This document shows, one piece after another, positions 63,541-64,000 of a DNA stretch of 64,000 bases (position 1 is its first letter; every line of letters begins with the position of its first letter). Made by a program: the position numbers and the translations under genes. The notes below the pieces were generated by a model that did not search any database, had not been told where the DNA came from, and saw nothing but the letters and a program-made list of their open reading frames with translations. Source of the DNA: Thermoproteota archaeon (GTDB taxonomy: Archaea; Thermoproteota; Methanomethylicia; Methanomethylicales; Methanomethylicaceae); NCBI GenBank assembly GCA_020832905.1, contig JAJHRG010000001.1:296617-360616 (forward strand). Direction: 5' to 3'.

Positions 63541-64000
63541 TATGAAAAAAGCATTCATTACAGGTCGTCCTGGAGTAGGAAAATCTACTGTTTTAAGAGA
63601 AGTTATTACTATACTTAAGAATAAAGGATGGAAGATAGGTGGGATATTTTGTCCTGAAATACGTAAAGATGGAAGAAGAATAGGTTTTAATATTGTAGAT
63701 ATTTTTTCTAATACAAGTGGAATATTAGCATCTATTAATTTACATAATGGACCAAGAATTGGACGTTATTATGTTAATATTAATGATATTGAAAGAATTG
63801 CTATTCCTGCTATTAAGAAATCATTAGAAGAAGCAGATCTTACAGTAATTGATGAAATTGGTCCAATGGAATTATTATCTCATAAATTTCATGATTTAGT
63901 AATGGAAATTTTATTAGCTAATAAGTCTTTATTATGTGTAGTTCATAAATCATTAATAAAAGAATTTTCCTTAAAATTTCCAACTATTCCTATTTTTGAA
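63541..64000 (+). CDS. THEP1 family nucleoside-triphosphatase, N-terminal part
   Basis: About 153 codons, running off the right edge. P-loop FITGRPGVGKSTVLREV, KIGGIFCPEIRKDGRRIGFNIVDI and LTVIDEIGPMEL (Walker B) match THEP1 NTPases, with ~180 residues expected in full. Its biological role is unsettled. TTTATATATTTC lies about 25-30 bases before the ATG, so the transcript is probably leaderless. Confidence 0.93.

Noticed and set aside
1-64000. CRISPR arrays, rRNA genes and prophage
   Set aside because: No regularly spaced direct repeats, no rRNA-like conserved blocks and no phage structural genes were seen on either strand.

Overview
The window is AT-rich archaeal DNA. It carries MCM, GINS, RFC, Orc1/Cdc6, Hel308, TFB, a TFE-beta/Rpc34-like factor with an Fe-S motif, Nop5, fibrillarin, Gar1, SRP19 and ribosomal protein S8e. 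Gins23 beside mcm, the Fe-S TFE-beta, a Hef-type helicase without a nuclease domain, and tRNA introns point to the TACK side (Thermoproteota and relatives). Very GC-rich tRNAs in an AT-rich genome, a tungsten-type aldehyde oxidoreductase and GH57 suggest a thermophile. Species is not assigned. Coding is dense, with many start/stop overlaps. Starts mix Shine-Dalgarno (GGAGG, GGTGA) and apparently leaderless signals.

Layout. 1-4.2 kb: glycogen-synthase-like glycosyltransferase end, ROK sugar kinase, rhomboid protease with an extra outside domain, a secreted sequon-rich protein with no ordinary start codon, and a small membrane protein. 4.2-8.1 kb: CDF transporter, candidate C/D box sRNA, Sm-like/winged-helix fusion, tRNA-Gly, tRNA-Phe, flavin reductase, MFS transporter. 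8.1-12.7 kb: minus-strand operon ferredoxin-AOR-GH57-GalT. 12.7-19.1 kb: homoserine dehydrogenase, tRNA-Ala, bioY with a BirA-type operator, V4R regulator, tRNA-Pro, flavodoxin, tRNA-Gly, enolase, nicotinate phosphoribosyltransferase. 19.2-30.5 kb: hel308-mcm-gins23 diverging from rfcS-rfcL, then moaA-mobB-moaB-moaC, winged helix, orc1/cdc6, THUMP protein. 30.6-32.6 kb: DUF362 ferredoxin, tRNA-His with a D-arm intron, a host gene broken by a TnpB relic, tRNA-Glu. 32.6-35.8 kb: pilus-type ATPase with two single-domain TadC proteins. 35.9-45.6 kb: Hef-like helicase, kinase, CCA enzyme, ThpR, UPF0200, UPF0201, TIM barrel, RNase Z, TrmG10, PRPP synthetase. 45.7-49.3 kb: AmrS, a frameshifted radical SAM gene, and a GC-rich IS605-type element with a frameshifted tnpB. 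49.3-64 kb: DUF373, coiled-coil protein, a miniature IS end, GPN GTPase, cis-prenyltransferase, Xaa-Pro peptidase, XTPase, hypE, S8e, hypA, SRP19, gar1-tfb, TFE-beta, rlmE, nop5-fibrillarin, UPF0216, regulator, RNase HII and a THEP1 start.

Most genes are housekeeping. Molybdopterin genes can supply the cofactor of the AOR; nop5/fibrillarin can serve the candidate C/D sRNA; Hyp proteins imply a NiFe hydrogenase elsewhere. No single new multi-gene system is evident. The most notable signals are an apparent AUU start on hel308, a BirA-type operator wrapped around the bioY TATA box, a tRNA-His intron at position 9/10, and a GC-rich TnpB element whose right end folds as five tandem hairpins.
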